Shown: positions 19,128-28,153 of the stretch, piece by piece
How the letters are laid out: each line of letters opens with the position of its first letter
Position numbering within the stretch: position 1 is the stretch's first letter
NCBI GenBank assembly: GCA_005798905.1
Contig: SYIK01000006.1
Span: forward strand, 1-64,000
Reading direction: 5' to 3'
Length of the DNA: 64,000 nt
From: Bacteroidota bacterium
GTDB taxonomy: Bacteria; Bacteroidota; Bacteroidia; Chitinophagales; Chitinophagaceae
The notes under the pieces: generated by a model
What the model was told of the DNA's origin: nothing
What the model saw: only the letters and a program-made list of their open reading frames with translations
Databases searched by the model: none
Translations under genes and position numbers: made by a program

Positions 19128-19265
19128 ATTCAAGGACTTCTATAAATAGTTGGCGTTGCTGGTGGTTTTTGCCGGTGGGCCATTCCTATGGAAGTTTTTG
19201 GCGTTAATCGCCAATATAAATCTTTAGAGGGGTCTGCCGGTGTGATTGGCAGACCCCTCGTCATT
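19128..19265 (+). ncRNA. Candidate structured RNA ending in a terminator (small RNA or leader element)
   Basis: No gene is seen between the GH16 stop and 19330. The stretch is richer in G+C than its surroundings and can fold: 19146-19155 (ATAgTTGGCG) pairs with 19209-19217 (CGCCAATAT) and closes a domain of about 53 bases with an inner ccat/atgg hairpin. A 12-bp terminator hairpin follows. A near-consensus -7 element (TAATATTG) lies around 19112. It could be an independent small RNA, or an aptamer plus terminator acting on the trpB2 gene 70 bases downstream. I do not recognise it as a known riboswitch class. A Bacteroidota 6S-like RNA is another option. Confidence 0.35.
19227..19259 (+). terminator. 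Strong intrinsic terminator or attenuator hairpin before trpB2
   Basis: A 12-bp perfect G+C-rich stem, gaggggtctgcc (19227-19238) with ggcagacccctc (19248-19259), has a 9-base loop and a short T-rich tail. It ends transcription from the GH16 side or from the candidate RNA. The ATG of trpB2 is 70 bases further on. Confidence 0.8.
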
Positions 19266-19329
19266 TTATGACCTGCCCGAACCACACACCAGTCAATTTA
19301 TTTATCTAATTTATTTAATTATTCTTAAT

Positions 19330-20691
19330 ATGAAAATTTATCTCGATAGTCGTGAAATGCCTTCACATTTTTATAATATAGTTGCTGATCTTACTAATCG
19401 TCCCCTTCCTCCATTACATCCTCAAACAAAAAAACCAGTTGGTCCGGCGGATTTAACACCACTTTTTCCGATGGAGCTGATTTTACAAGAAGTAAGTACG
19501 GCGCGAAAAATACCTATTCCTGAAACTGTTCGCGAAATATACTCACTCTTTCGTCCTAGTCCATTGGTAAGAGCTCTGCGATTTGAAAAAGCATTGGGCA
19601 CTCGTTCCAAAATATTTTTCAAATATGAAGGAGGCAGTCCAAGTGGTTCACACAAAGCCAATACAGCCGTTGCACAAGCTTATTACAATAAGCAAGAGGG
19701 GGTAAAAAAAATTGTTACCGAAACTGGTGCTGGTCAATGGGGTACTGCATTGAGTTTTGCTTGTGCACAATTTGGACTTGAATGTGAGGTTTTCATGGTC
19801 AAAGGAAGTTATGACCAGAAACCTTATCGTCGTTCCATTATGCAAACCTTTGGGGCAACTGTGCATTCTTCACCAAGTAACCTAACACAAGCGGGACTAG
19901 AAGTTTTAAGGGAAGACCCTGATTCACTTGGCTCACTCGGAATTGCTATCAGTGAGGCTGTGGAAGTTGCAGTACAAGATCCTTCAACGCATTATGCTTT
20001 AGGAAGTGTTCTGAACCATGTCCTGCTACATCAAACAGTAATTGGACAAGAGGCAATGCTACAGTTTGAAAAAGTAAATGAATATCCCGATATAATAATT
20101 GCTCCGTTAGGGGGAGGGTCCAACTTTGCAGGTGTTTCATTTCCGTTCATAGGAGAAATGCTTCGTGGCGGGAAATCGGTGAGATCAATAGCAGTGGAAC
20201 CTGCGTCTTGTCCAAAACTAACCCGAGGTGTATTTGGATATGACTTTGGAGACAAATCAGGGTATACTCCAATGCTTCCGATGTACAGTTTGGGGCATGA
20301 TTTTATTCCACCAGGTATCCATGCAGGAGGATTACGATATCATGGGGCCAGTGCACTTTGTAGCCAATTGTTGAAAGACGGATTAATTGAAGCAAGTGCT
20401 ATTCAGCAGATCGAATGTTTTGAAGCAGGATTGCTTTTTGCAAAAACGGAAGGAATAATTCCTGCACCCGAAGCTAATCATGCATTGGCACAAGTAGTGA
20501 GAGAAGCTAAGCAAGCAGATGAGGAGGGTAAGGAGAAAACTATTTTATTTAATCTTTGTGGTCACGGTCATTTTGATATGTCAGCCTATACAGATTTTAT
20601 TCAAGGAAAACTTGTTGATCATGAGCTTGAGCAAGAGTTGCTTAGTAAATATGCTGCTAGTGTCTCAACTGATTTACTGAATCAAGGCTGA
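19330..20691 (+). CDS. trpB2: TrpB2-type tryptophan synthase beta chain-like PLP enzyme
   Basis: 453 residues. Makes tryptophan from indole and serine with PLP; the TrpB2 group often lacks a dedicated TrpA partner. PLP lysine is Lys109 in GSHKANTA, and the phosphate-binding loop GGGSNFAG is visible. The long N-terminal extension (RPLPPLHPQT) and the internal SDYxPxLPMYSLG-like stretch (TPMLPMYSLGHDF) distinguish TrpB2 from the usual TrpB1. The frame is open to a TTG at 19246, but that lies inside the terminator stem, so ATG 19330 is chosen. It has no tryptophan-operon neighbours and stands alone between two terminators. Confidence 0.88.
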   Translation: MKIYLDSREMPSHFYNIVADLTNRPLPPLHPQTKKPVGPADLTPLFPMELILQEVSTARKIPIPETVREIYSLFRPSPLVRALRFEKALGTRSKIFFKYEGGSPSGSHKANTAVAQAYYNKQEGVKKIVTETGAGQWGTALSFACAQFGLECEVFMVKGSYDQKPYRRSIMQTFGATVHSSPSNLTQAGLEVLREDPDSLGSLGIAISEAVEVAVQDPSTHYALGSVLNHVLLHQTVIGQEAMLQFEKVNEYPDIIIAPLGGGSNFAGVSFPFIGEMLRGGKSVRSIAVEPASCPKLTRGVFGYDFGDKSGYTPMLPMYSLGHDFIPPGIHAGGLRYHGASALCSQLLKDGLIEASAIQQIECFEAGLLFAKTEGIIPAPEANHALAQVVREAKQADEEGKEKTILFNLCGHGHFDMSAYTDFIQGKLVDHELEQELLSKYAASVSTDLLNQG

Positions 20692-20697
20692 AAATTA

Positions 20698-20729
20698 AAC
20701 TGCGTAAGGGGTAAAGACCTTACGCAGTT
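20698..20729. terminator. Intrinsic terminator between convergent genes
   Basis: A 12-bp perfect stem, aactgcgtaagg (20698-20709) with ccttacgcagtt (20718-20729), is followed by a T-rich run on the + strand. It ends trpB2 and may also serve the converging minus-strand operon that stops at 20797. Confidence 0.85.
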
Positions 20730-20796
20730 ATTTTTCTTCTTCTACAATTTTACTTTAGAAGAGGAAATGTTTAGTTACATATAAAAATTTAATGAA

Positions 20797-21480
20797 CTAC
20801 TTTAATTTTTTTTTAGGCTTCACTTTAAAGTCAATATTTAATCCAAGCACATGAAATGTACGATTGTAGCTGGCTTTTGAGTAATCAGGGCGGTACATAT
20901 AATAGATATCCAGCTTTACACCAGGTGCTATTTTCCGTTTGAAACCAATTGTATTTCGCCAATTGTCTATAATATTAGTTGCTCCAAACTCCATAACTGG
21001 TTCGGTGGATAAATATCCATCCCAGTTTTTAGTTAACTTATACGCAGTTTTCACGCGAGCTCGCCAGAAAGCTGATTTTTTATTGGCTCTAGTTGGGTCA
21101 AAAAAATCTTGGATGTTATTGAGTACTAGTATTCGAAATCCCAAATCAATTCGTTTTACTTTAGGAGAATATTCAGCTCCTCCCGAGAAACGATGGTAGG
21201 TGGTGTTTTCAACTTTAGCGAATCTATATTCTGCAACCAATTCTACTTGTTTAGAAACCAATTTAGCACCTGAAAAACTGATGTAAGATCCTTTATATGA
21301 AGCAAGATTGTTTTGAAATCTTGCTTGGTAACCTACTACGGTTGTCCATTTTTTGGGGAAATCAATTCCTAGCCCAACTCCGTACCATCCCTGTACATCT
21401 ACTGGGTCTAAAGAGCTAGTTTGGGCGATTGAGAAAAAGGAGACGAAAAAAAATAAAGTAGATAAAAGTGTCGATTTCAT
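20797..21480 (-). CDS. DUF2490 family outer-membrane beta-barrel-like protein
   Basis: 227 residues with a signal peptide (ends near FSIAQ). Alternating hydrophobic strands with aromatic girdles (KLDIYYMYRPDY, FHVLGLNIDF) suggest a small outer-membrane beta barrel; the pattern fits DUF2490. The function is unknown to me. It is the last gene of a minus-strand trio, 22 bases after the DUF4956 gene, which itself overlaps the VTC-domain gene. A role tied to that pair, for instance at the cell surface, is inference from the operon. Confidence 0.75.
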   Translation of the reverse strand: MKSTLLSTLFFFVSFFSIAQTSSLDPVDVQGWYGVGLGIDFPKKWTTVVGYQARFQNNLASYKGSYISFSGAKLVSKQVELVAEYRFAKVENTTYHRFSGGAEYSPKVKRIDLGFRILVLNNIQDFFDPTRANKKSAFWRARVKTAYKLTKNWDGYLSTEPVMEFGATNIIDNWRNTIGFKRKIAPGVKLDIYYMYRPDYSKASYNRTFHVLGLNIDFKVKPKKKLK

Positions 21481-21502
21481 ATTGTATATATTGGTTTATT
21501 AA

Positions 21503-22120
21503 TTAATGGTAGAATATCGTGATTCGTGCTGAGTCTTTTAACATATCTATTTTCCCAATTTCAATTCGGATTATTTCCAAACCAGTTCTTTCTTTAAGAT
21601 CAGCAATTAATTCAGTTCGACGAGATGGTTGAATCAATTCTATTCGGTCATAAGATACTTCCTGCGACTGTAGTCGTTGTATTAACCAGTTACTTTCGAG
21701 TAGAGCCATTAAGATTACAACTATTGCACCTATCAGGCTTAATTCATCCCAGCCACCTTTGCTAATTGCCATGACTAGTCCTATGGCGATAACAATAAAA
21801 ATGTAAGTCATGTCTTTTGCTGAAATATTTTCTGTTCGATATCGTAACATAGAAAAAACAGCAAAAAGACCAAAAGCTGCGCCCATGGTCATTTCTACTT
21901 TATTTAGCAGAAAAGTGATTAGAAAAATTACTACATTGAATGCAAAAAAAGTTAAAAATAGGTCGGTTTTTTTGTAATGCTTGTAATAGATTCCTCGAAT
22001 TACCAATAAAGTGGTCAGAAGGTCAATCCCAAGTCGAATGGCAAATTTCAGATTCAGTTTTTCAAATAATTCTATTCCTTCTTTTGCAGTTGTTTCAGCA
22101 ACTATTTGTAGTAGTATCAT
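21503..22120 (-). CDS. DUF4956 membrane protein
   Basis: 205 residues with about four transmembrane helices (roughly 30-45, 53-72, 78-93, 105-140) and a soluble C-terminal tail (about 150-205) that reads like a small regulatory or ACT-like domain (ELIADLKERTGLEIIRIEIGKIDML). The conserved GLFAVFSMLRYRTENI stretch is the DUF4956 signature. Its start overlaps the end of the VTC gene by 26 bases, so the two are translationally coupled. DUF4956 proteins are commonly found beside VTC-domain proteins, so this one probably anchors or regulates the polymerase. Biochemical function is not known to me. Confidence 0.82.
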   Translation of the reverse strand: MILLQIVAETTAKEGIELFEKLNLKFAIRLGIDLLTTLLVIRGIYYKHYKKTDLFLTFFAFNVVIFLITFLLNKVEMTMGAAFGLFAVFSMLRYRTENISAKDMTYIFIVIAIGLVMAISKGGWDELSLIGAIVVILMALLESNWLIQRLQSQEVSYDRIELIQPSRRTELIADLKERTGLEIIRIEIGKIDMLKDSARITIFYH

Positions 22121-22862
22121 ATTGTTTTAGTTGTTTTTCAATTATACGCAATGAGTTTTTAAATCGATTTTTTTTTACTTCAGGATAAAGTTTAATGATT
22201 CCCAGACAATACTTGCTTATAGAACCAGATCGGATACCATTCTTTTTTAACTGATGGTGCGTTTGCGAGTGAGTACCTTTCTCGGTTTTTACTTCAATAA
22301 TGATTCTATCATATAGTTTAATGTTTTGGTCATTGATGCTAAACTGTAAATTGCAGTCAATAGTGATTCGTTCCGCATGATGATTTCCGACAAGCGTAAT
22401 TCTGTCATAATTTACTTGAAGTGATTTTTTCAATTCATTTCCATTTAGATGGCGAGGGTACATTTTTTTTCCCTCTTCCAAATAAAAGTCTGTATTCTTA
22501 TGATTTTTAATGCGAGAACGAATTTTATCTGTGATTCCTTTGTTTGTTCTTACCTTGATTTCGAAAAAATTAATGCCTGAATTTTCATAAAATCTTTCGC
22601 GAAACTTAACTCTGTTTGCAGTTCCTGAATGATGTGCGTGGTAAAGGGAAAAGTTAGCGGTGTCGTAATAAATTGTTTTGTAGTGAGCGAGACGATTGTC
22701 TTCAATTTCAAGTACACGATGGCTTTGACTCCAAAGAGGTAACAAAGCAGGTAATTGTTCGGGACGAAGTACATATTTCGTATCAACTCTTTTGAGTAAG
22801 GCTGCTTTTTGATTTACCTCTTCTAATCCAATAGGTTCAAAAAATGTAAGTTGGTTATTCAT
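22095..22862 (-). CDS. VTC domain protein, probable polyphosphate polymerase
   Basis: 255 residues, soluble, one VTC domain of the triphosphate-tunnel fold. Basic and acidic tunnel residues are visible in order: KRVDTKYVL, YKTIYYDT, RVKFRERFY, FFEIKVRT, and late IIIEVKTEKG. In yeast the VTC catalytic subunit makes polyphosphate from ATP; bacterial homologues are thought to do a similar job, not proved here. It is the first gene of the minus-strand trio with DUF4956 and DUF2490. The trio interrupts the polysaccharide locus and has no obvious link to it. Confidence 0.83.
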   Translation of the reverse strand: MNNQLTFFEPIGLEEVNQKAALLKRVDTKYVLRPEQLPALLPLWSQSHRVLEIEDNRLAHYKTIYYDTANFSLYHAHHSGTANRVKFRERFYENSGINFFEIKVRTNKGITDKIRSRIKNHKNTDFYLEEGKKMYPRHLNGNELKKSLQVNYDRITLVGNHHAERITIDCNLQFSINDQNIKLYDRIIIEVKTEKGTHSQTHHQLKKNGIRSGSISKYCLGIIKLYPEVKKNRFKNSLRIIEKQLKQYDTTTNSC

Positions 22863-22927
22863 TAATTCTTTTTGGTATTTTCATCTGAAGAAAAAAACAA
22901 ATATGTAAATTTATGCTACAACGTAAA

Positions 22928-22956
22928 CTATAACTTTAATATTGCTTTAGTTATAG
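22928..22956. other. Short inverted repeat in a divergent intergenic region
   Basis: ctataac (22928-22934) and gttatag (22950-22956) form a 7-base inverted repeat with a 15-base spacer. It lies between the divergent VTC operon and the first GH30 gene. This could be an operator or just chance in AT-rich DNA. Confidence 0.25.
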
Positions 22957-23023
22957 GGATAATTATATATGCAGCTGTTGTATATTGCAGGATTAACAGT
23001 GGTAATAATTTATATAAAGGATT

Positions 23024-24469
23024 ATGTTTAATAATAAAAAAAAAGTATTACTGCTTTTAGTATCTTCATTTACACTTTTTTTTTGTGGAGTTTGTTCCAA
23101 AAAAAAAGAAAATACTCCTATTCCCAATCCTGTAATTCCTACAAATGATGTTGAATTTTGGTTGACAAAAGCGGATCAATCAGAATTGCTCCAAAAACAG
23201 CAAACAGTTCTTTCTTTTGTAAATACTGTTAATAGTTATCCCAATATTGAAGTTGATTCAACAACAACTTATCAAACCATAGATGGATTTGGTTTCACAT
23301 TGACTGGAGGTAGTGCTTTTTTAATTAATAGGATGGGGGCTTCAGAAAAAGCAACACTATTGAATGAATTATTTGGAAGTGGAAATAATTCAATTGGCAT
23401 CAGTTACCTCCGTGTAAGTATTGGGGCGTCAGATTTGGATCCTTCAGTATTCAGTTATGATGATATGCCTTCTGGGCAGGTTGATCCTTCTTTGGTTAAT
23501 TTTAGTCTTTCAAAGGATACAGTAGATTTAATTCCGGTATTAAAACAAATTCTGGCAATTGCCACTAATATAAAAATTATGGGGACACCGTGGAGCCCTC
23601 CAGTGTGGATGAAAGATAATAGCAGCTCAATTGGTGGTAGCTTGCAGCCTCAGTACTATAGTGTGTATGCACAATACTTAGTAAAATATATTCAGGCCAT
23701 GGCTGCAAAAGGGATTAAGATTGATGCTATGACTGTGCAGAACGAGCCGCAGCATGGAGGGAATAATCCCAGTATGTTAATGTCGGCAACTCAGCAAGTT
23801 GATTTTGTAAAAAATCATTTGGGGCCTGCTTATCAGTTATCGGGTATTAATACTAAAATTGTTATATGGGATCACAATTGCGATAGACCTGATTATCCTA
23901 TTGCAGTATTAAATGATGCAGTTGCAAAAACATATATAAATGGATCAGCATTTCATTTGTATGCTGGAGATATAAGTGCATTATCAACCGTTCGCAATGC
24001 GCATCCTGATAAAAATATTTATTTTACAGAACAATATACTTCTTCAACAGGAAATTTTGGCGGTGATTTAAAATGGCATCTTAAAAATGTAATAATAGGA
24101 TCAATGCGTAACTGGAGTAAAAATACGTTGGAGTGGAACTTAGCTAATGACCCATCTTTTGGACCATATACACCTGGTGGGTGTACTACTTGTAAAGGGG
24201 CTTTAACAATTAGTGGCTCATCATTCAGTAGAAATGTAAGTTATTATATTGTAGCACATGCATCCAAATTTGTACCGCCTGGTTCTGTACGAATTGCCAG
24301 TACATCAGTTGGGAATCTATACAATGTATCATTTAAAACACCTGCTGGGAAAAAAATTTTGATTGTTGAAAATGATGGAAACACAAATGAGATATTCAAT
24401 ATTAAATTCAAAGACAAATGGGTTGCTACCTCGTTAGAATCTGGTTCAGTAGCAACTTATATTTGGTAA
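23024..24469 (+). CDS. GH30 glycoside hydrolase (beta-1,6-glucanase/glucosylceramidase-like), copy 1
   Basis: 481 residues, predicted lipoprotein (FCGVC). A (beta/alpha)8 barrel with side beta domain of family GH30. Acid/base is Glu241 in VQNEPQHGG, nucleophile is Glu336 in YFTEQYTS. The conserved GFGFTLTGGSA and GTPWSPPVWMK stretches are also present. In Bacteroidota glucan loci, GH30 enzymes commonly cut beta-1,6-glucan (subfamily GH30_3) or beta-1,3-glucan; the subfamily is not decided here. The second GH30 gene follows after 25 bases. The GCTTCKGA stretch near 375 adds a CxxC not seen in copy 2. Confidence 0.9.
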   Translation: MFNNKKKVLLLLVSSFTLFFCGVCSKKKENTPIPNPVIPTNDVEFWLTKADQSELLQKQQTVLSFVNTVNSYPNIEVDSTTTYQTIDGFGFTLTGGSAFLINRMGASEKATLLNELFGSGNNSIGISYLRVSIGASDLDPSVFSYDDMPSGQVDPSLVNFSLSKDTVDLIPVLKQILAIATNIKIMGTPWSPPVWMKDNSSSIGGSLQPQYYSVYAQYLVKYIQAMAAKGIKIDAMTVQNEPQHGGNNPSMLMSATQQVDFVKNHLGPAYQLSGINTKIVIWDHNCDRPDYPIAVLNDAVAKTYINGSAFHLYAGDISALSTVRNAHPDKNIYFTEQYTSSTGNFGGDLKWHLKNVIIGSMRNWSKNTLEWNLANDPSFGPYTPGGCTTCKGALTISGSSFSRNVSYYIVAHASKFVPPGSVRIASTSVGNLYNVSFKTPAGKKILIVENDGNTNEIFNIKFKDKWVATSLESGSVATYIW

Positions 24470-24494
24470 TAGTAAAATGTAATAAATTTAGAAA

Positions 24495-25958
24495 ATGAAA
24501 AAAAAAACAATTTTAATTGTAGTGTTTTTAATAACATCTAATTATATTTTTTCACAGCAAAAAAGTGTGGCTAAACCCATACCCTTTTCAACAAAGGGTA
24601 AAACGATTACAGTTTATACTTCGGCGGACAGTACCAATCTTCGCTTATCAGAAACAGATAAAATTGGGTTTAAAAAATTATCCCAACCCACCGAAGGTGA
24701 AATAAGTGTTTTTGTTGATCCTGCTAAAACTGCTCAAACCTTTTTAGGTATTGGAGCTGCATTAACCGATGCAAGTGCTGAAACTTTTGCAAAATTATCG
24801 TTGAAAAAGCAGCAGGAATTTTTGAAAGCTTACTTTGACAAGGAAAGTGGTATTGGATATACACTAGTGAGAACAAATATTCATAGCTGTGATTTCAGCA
24901 GTGGCAGTTATACGTATGTTGCGGAAGGGGATACTGCATTAAAAACGTTTTCTATTAGTCATGATAAAGAGTTTCGTATTCCTTTAATAAAGCAAGCAAT
25001 AGCCGCAGCTGGCGGAAATCTTACTTTATACGCAAGTCCCTGGAGTCCACCATCATTTATGAAAACGAATAATGAAATGCTGCGTGGAGGAAAATTGAAT
25101 CCAGCATTTAATCAAACCTGGGCAAACTATTTTACTAAGTTTATAAAGGCGTATGAAAAAGAAGGAATTCCTGTTTGGGGAATATCTATACAAAATGAAC
25201 CGATGGCAACACAGCGATGGGAATCTTGTATTTATACTGCGGAAGAAGAAAGAGATTTTTTAAAAAATTATTTAGGGCCAACGATGAAAAAAAACGGGTT
25301 AGCAAATAAAAAAATTATTGTTTGGGATCATAATCGCGACTTAATGGTTCACAGAGCGAATGTAATTTTTGATGATCCTGAAGCGGCTAAATATGCGTGG
25401 GGTATGGGGTTTCACTGGTACGAAAATTGGAGTGGAGGGCAACCTATGTTTGAAAATGTTGGGATAGTAAATAAAACTTATCCAACAAAAAATTTATTGT
25501 TTACCGAAGGTTGTGCCGAAAGTTTTAAACAGGAAGGCTATCAACGTTGGACAAATGGCGAACGATATGGACGTTCGATGATTAATGATTTTAATAATGG
25601 TACAGTTGGTTGGACGGATTGGAATATACTATTGGACGAAACCGGCGGTCCCAATCATGTCGGTAATTTTTGTTTTGCACCAGTGCATGCAGATACTAAA
25701 TCGGGAGAAATTATTTATACTCCTTCCTATTATTACATAGGTCATTTTTCAAAATTCATACGTCCCGGTGCAAAGAAAATTAATAGTGCTGCAAGTAGGA
25801 GTCAATTACTCACTACATCCTTTATTAATCCTGATGGGAAGATTGCAGTGGTTGTAATGAATCAAAGTGATAAAAGAATTACTTATAATTTATGTATAGG
25901 AACTGATGCAGCCATAATAACTATTTTACCACATGCTATTCAAACACTAGTATTATAA
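24495..25958 (+). CDS. GH30 glycoside hydrolase, copy 2
   Basis: 487 residues with a cleavable signal peptide (ends near IFSQQ). Same GH30 architecture as the preceding gene: acid/base Glu235 in IQNEPMATQ, nucleophile Glu338 in LFTEGCAE, plus SPWSPPSFMK. Here the second glutamate is followed by GCAES, as in the glucosylceramidase-like and beta-1,6-glucanase branch, so the two copies are probably not recent duplicates. Signal type differs too (secreted or periplasmic against lipoprotein), suggesting one acts at the surface and the other in the periplasm. Same operon, spacing 25 bases. Confidence 0.9.
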   Translation: MKKKTILIVVFLITSNYIFSQQKSVAKPIPFSTKGKTITVYTSADSTNLRLSETDKIGFKKLSQPTEGEISVFVDPAKTAQTFLGIGAALTDASAETFAKLSLKKQQEFLKAYFDKESGIGYTLVRTNIHSCDFSSGSYTYVAEGDTALKTFSISHDKEFRIPLIKQAIAAAGGNLTLYASPWSPPSFMKTNNEMLRGGKLNPAFNQTWANYFTKFIKAYEKEGIPVWGISIQNEPMATQRWESCIYTAEEERDFLKNYLGPTMKKNGLANKKIIVWDHNRDLMVHRANVIFDDPEAAKYAWGMGFHWYENWSGGQPMFENVGIVNKTYPTKNLLFTEGCAESFKQEGYQRWTNGERYGRSMINDFNNGTVGWTDWNILLDETGGPNHVGNFCFAPVHADTKSGEIIYTPSYYYIGHFSKFIRPGAKKINSAASRSQLLTTSFINPDGKIAVVVMNQSDKRITYNLCIGTDAAIITILPHAIQTLVL

Positions 25959-26035
25959 TTTTTTTTATAAAGAAATTAGTGGACTTATTAAATAATTATA
26001 GAGACTAATTCAATTATTGACACTAAATTTTTTTT

Positions 26036-27997
26036 ATGAAAGGGTATTATTTTTTAATTCTTCTCTTAAGTATTTCACTTTCGCTTCAAGCAAATATTAC
26101 ATTGCCTGCAATTTTTTCCGATAACATGGTATTGCAACGCAATGTGTTGATCCCTGTTTGGGGTATAGCAGATGCTTATGAAAAAGTAGAAGTAAAATTT
26201 AACAGACAAAACAAAACAGTTACAGCCGATATAAACGGGAAATGGGTGGTGAAACTTAATGCAGAAAATGCAGGTGGTCCCTATGAATTAACGATAAAAG
26301 GAACTAATACAATTCTCATAAAAAATATTTTGATTGGTGAGGTATGGCTTTGCAGTGGTCAATCGAATATGGAATGGACGGTTAGCCAGTCAAATAACGC
26401 AAAGCAAGAAATTGTCAATGCAAATAAGCCTTTTATCAGACATATTAAAATTTCACATACCATAAGTTCATTACCTCAATCAGAATTTACAACTGATGGT
26501 TGGAAAGAATGTAATTCAACAACAGTTGGAGAGTTTACAGGTGTTGGTTATTTTTTTGCCAAACAAATTTATGACAGCATTAAAGTACCCATTGGTTTAA
26601 TAAATGATTGCTGGGGAGGAACCAATATAGAAACATGGATTAGTCGTGAAGCTTTTGAGAGTAGCAATGAGTTTAAAGAAATGATTGCAGGAATGCCGAG
26701 GATAAATTTAGATTCTCTTTCTATATTAAAAGTGAAAAGTAGTGAATTAAGAATAGAGGCATTGCAAGGAGCAAAGCCCGAAGGATTAAATACAAATTTT
26801 TTTAAAGAAATTTCTTTTGATGATTCTAAGTGGCCAATATTAAACCAACCACAATTGTGGGAGCCGCAAAGCATTGGGGAACTAGATGGTGTGGTTTGGT
26901 TGCGAAAAACAATTACACTTGCAGAAGCTGATAGTAAACAAAGAGCAATACTTGAGTTGTCAAAAATTGACGATGATGATATAGCCTATGTCAATGGGGT
27001 TAAAGTGGGAAGTACTAATCAATGGGATGCTATGAGAAAGTACTTAATTCCTATTGGTGTTCTAAAAGAAGGGAAAAATGTAATTGCTGTTCGGGTAGTT
27101 GATAATGGTGGTGGCGGTGGAATATATGGCGATGCTGCTGATTTGAGATTAAGGTTTGATAATGCTTCTGTTTCGCTGGCAGGGGATTGGAAATTTCAAG
27201 TTGAGTCTATCATAAAAACAACCAATCAAAATTCACTTCCATCTCTTTGTTATAATGCGATGATAAATCCGTTAATTCCTTTTGCTTTTCAGGGAGTATT
27301 ATGGTATCAGGGCGAATCAAACGAAGAAAGGGCATATCAATACAGAAAAGCATTTCCGTTATTGATAAATGACTGGAGGGGAAAATGGGATAATCAAAAT
27401 ATGCCTTTTTATTTTGTTCAATTGGCTACTTTTTTTGCAACTGGTAATAGTAATGATGGGTGTGGGTGGGCTGAACTGAGAGAAGCACAAGCATTGACAT
27501 TAAATTTACCAAATACTGGTATGGTTGTTACTACTGATCTTGTTGATGATCCAAAAGATATTCATCCAACTAATAAGCAGGATGTTGGGAAAAGGTTGGC
27601 TGCAATTGCGTTAAATAATTTATATAAGAAAGAAATGATTTGTAGTGGACCAACATACAAATCAATGGAAGTAAAAGGAAATGAAATCATTCTATTATTT
27701 AATAATATTGGTAGCGGATTAGCAACTCCCGATAAAAACGGGTTTATAAATGGGTTTGAAATTGCAGGAACAGATAGTGTGTTTTATTTTGCCAACGCTT
27801 TTATTAAAGGCGATAATATTATTCTTTCTTCCGAAAAAGTTGCAACTCCAATGGCAGTACACTTTGGATGGATGGGGGACGCTACTCAATGTAATTTGTT
27901 TAACAAGGAAGGATTTCCTGTAGTGCCTTTCAGAACAGATGATTGGAAAAATATAACGAAGCAAGAGAAATATAAAATTGAAAAATTTTACGAATAA
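26036..27997 (+). CDS. Sialate O-acetylesterase family protein (SGNH type)
   Basis: 653 residues with a signal peptide (ends near SLQAN). The SGNH-type esterase domain is split: the nucleophile is Ser110 in LCSGQSNMEW, and Asp508/His510 are in KDIHPTN. In between (about 255-385) lies a jelly-roll insert of the GH2 sugar-binding kind (GVVWLRKTI, AYVNGVKVG). After it comes the conserved GVLWYQGESN block. Homologues remove acetyl groups from sugars; sialic acid is unlikely in this setting, so deacetylation of a glucan or hemicellulose is more plausible. Last gene of the locus, 78 bases after GH30 copy 2. Confidence 0.85.
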   Translation: MKGYYFLILLLSISLSLQANITLPAIFSDNMVLQRNVLIPVWGIADAYEKVEVKFNRQNKTVTADINGKWVVKLNAENAGGPYELTIKGTNTILIKNILIGEVWLCSGQSNMEWTVSQSNNAKQEIVNANKPFIRHIKISHTISSLPQSEFTTDGWKECNSTTVGEFTGVGYFFAKQIYDSIKVPIGLINDCWGGTNIETWISREAFESSNEFKEMIAGMPRINLDSLSILKVKSSELRIEALQGAKPEGLNTNFFKEISFDDSKWPILNQPQLWEPQSIGELDGVVWLRKTITLAEADSKQRAILELSKIDDDDIAYVNGVKVGSTNQWDAMRKYLIPIGVLKEGKNVIAVRVVDNGGGGGIYGDAADLRLRFDNASVSLAGDWKFQVESIIKTTNQNSLPSLCYNAMINPLIPFAFQGVLWYQGESNEERAYQYRKAFPLLINDWRGKWDNQNMPFYFVQLATFFATGNSNDGCGWAELREAQALTLNLPNTGMVVTTDLVDDPKDIHPTNKQDVGKRLAAIALNNLYKKEMICSGPTYKSMEVKGNEIILLFNNIGSGLATPDKNGFINGFEIAGTDSVFYFANAFIKGDNIILSSEKVATPMAVHFGWMGDATQCNLFNKEGFPVVPFRTDDWKNITKQEKYKIEKFYE

Positions 27998-28153
27998 ATT
28001 TTGTTAGATAATGAAAGATGTTTTTCAGATTTAAGCAAGATCTGTTTTGTTATCTAAAGCATCCTTTATTGAATAAAATAAATATATTCTTTAAGTTGTA
28101 TTTTTATACTTCTTATATTCGTTATAGAACCTAACTATAATAAATCCAACCTG

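Noticed and set aside
19246-19329. N-terminal extension of trpB2 from TTG 19246
   Set aside because: The TTG lies within the terminator loop/stem, and the normal TrpB2 N-terminus starts at ATG 19330.
23024-24469. GH30 copy 1 as a truncated pseudogene
   Set aside because: Length, both catalytic glutamates and the C-terminal beta domain are complete.
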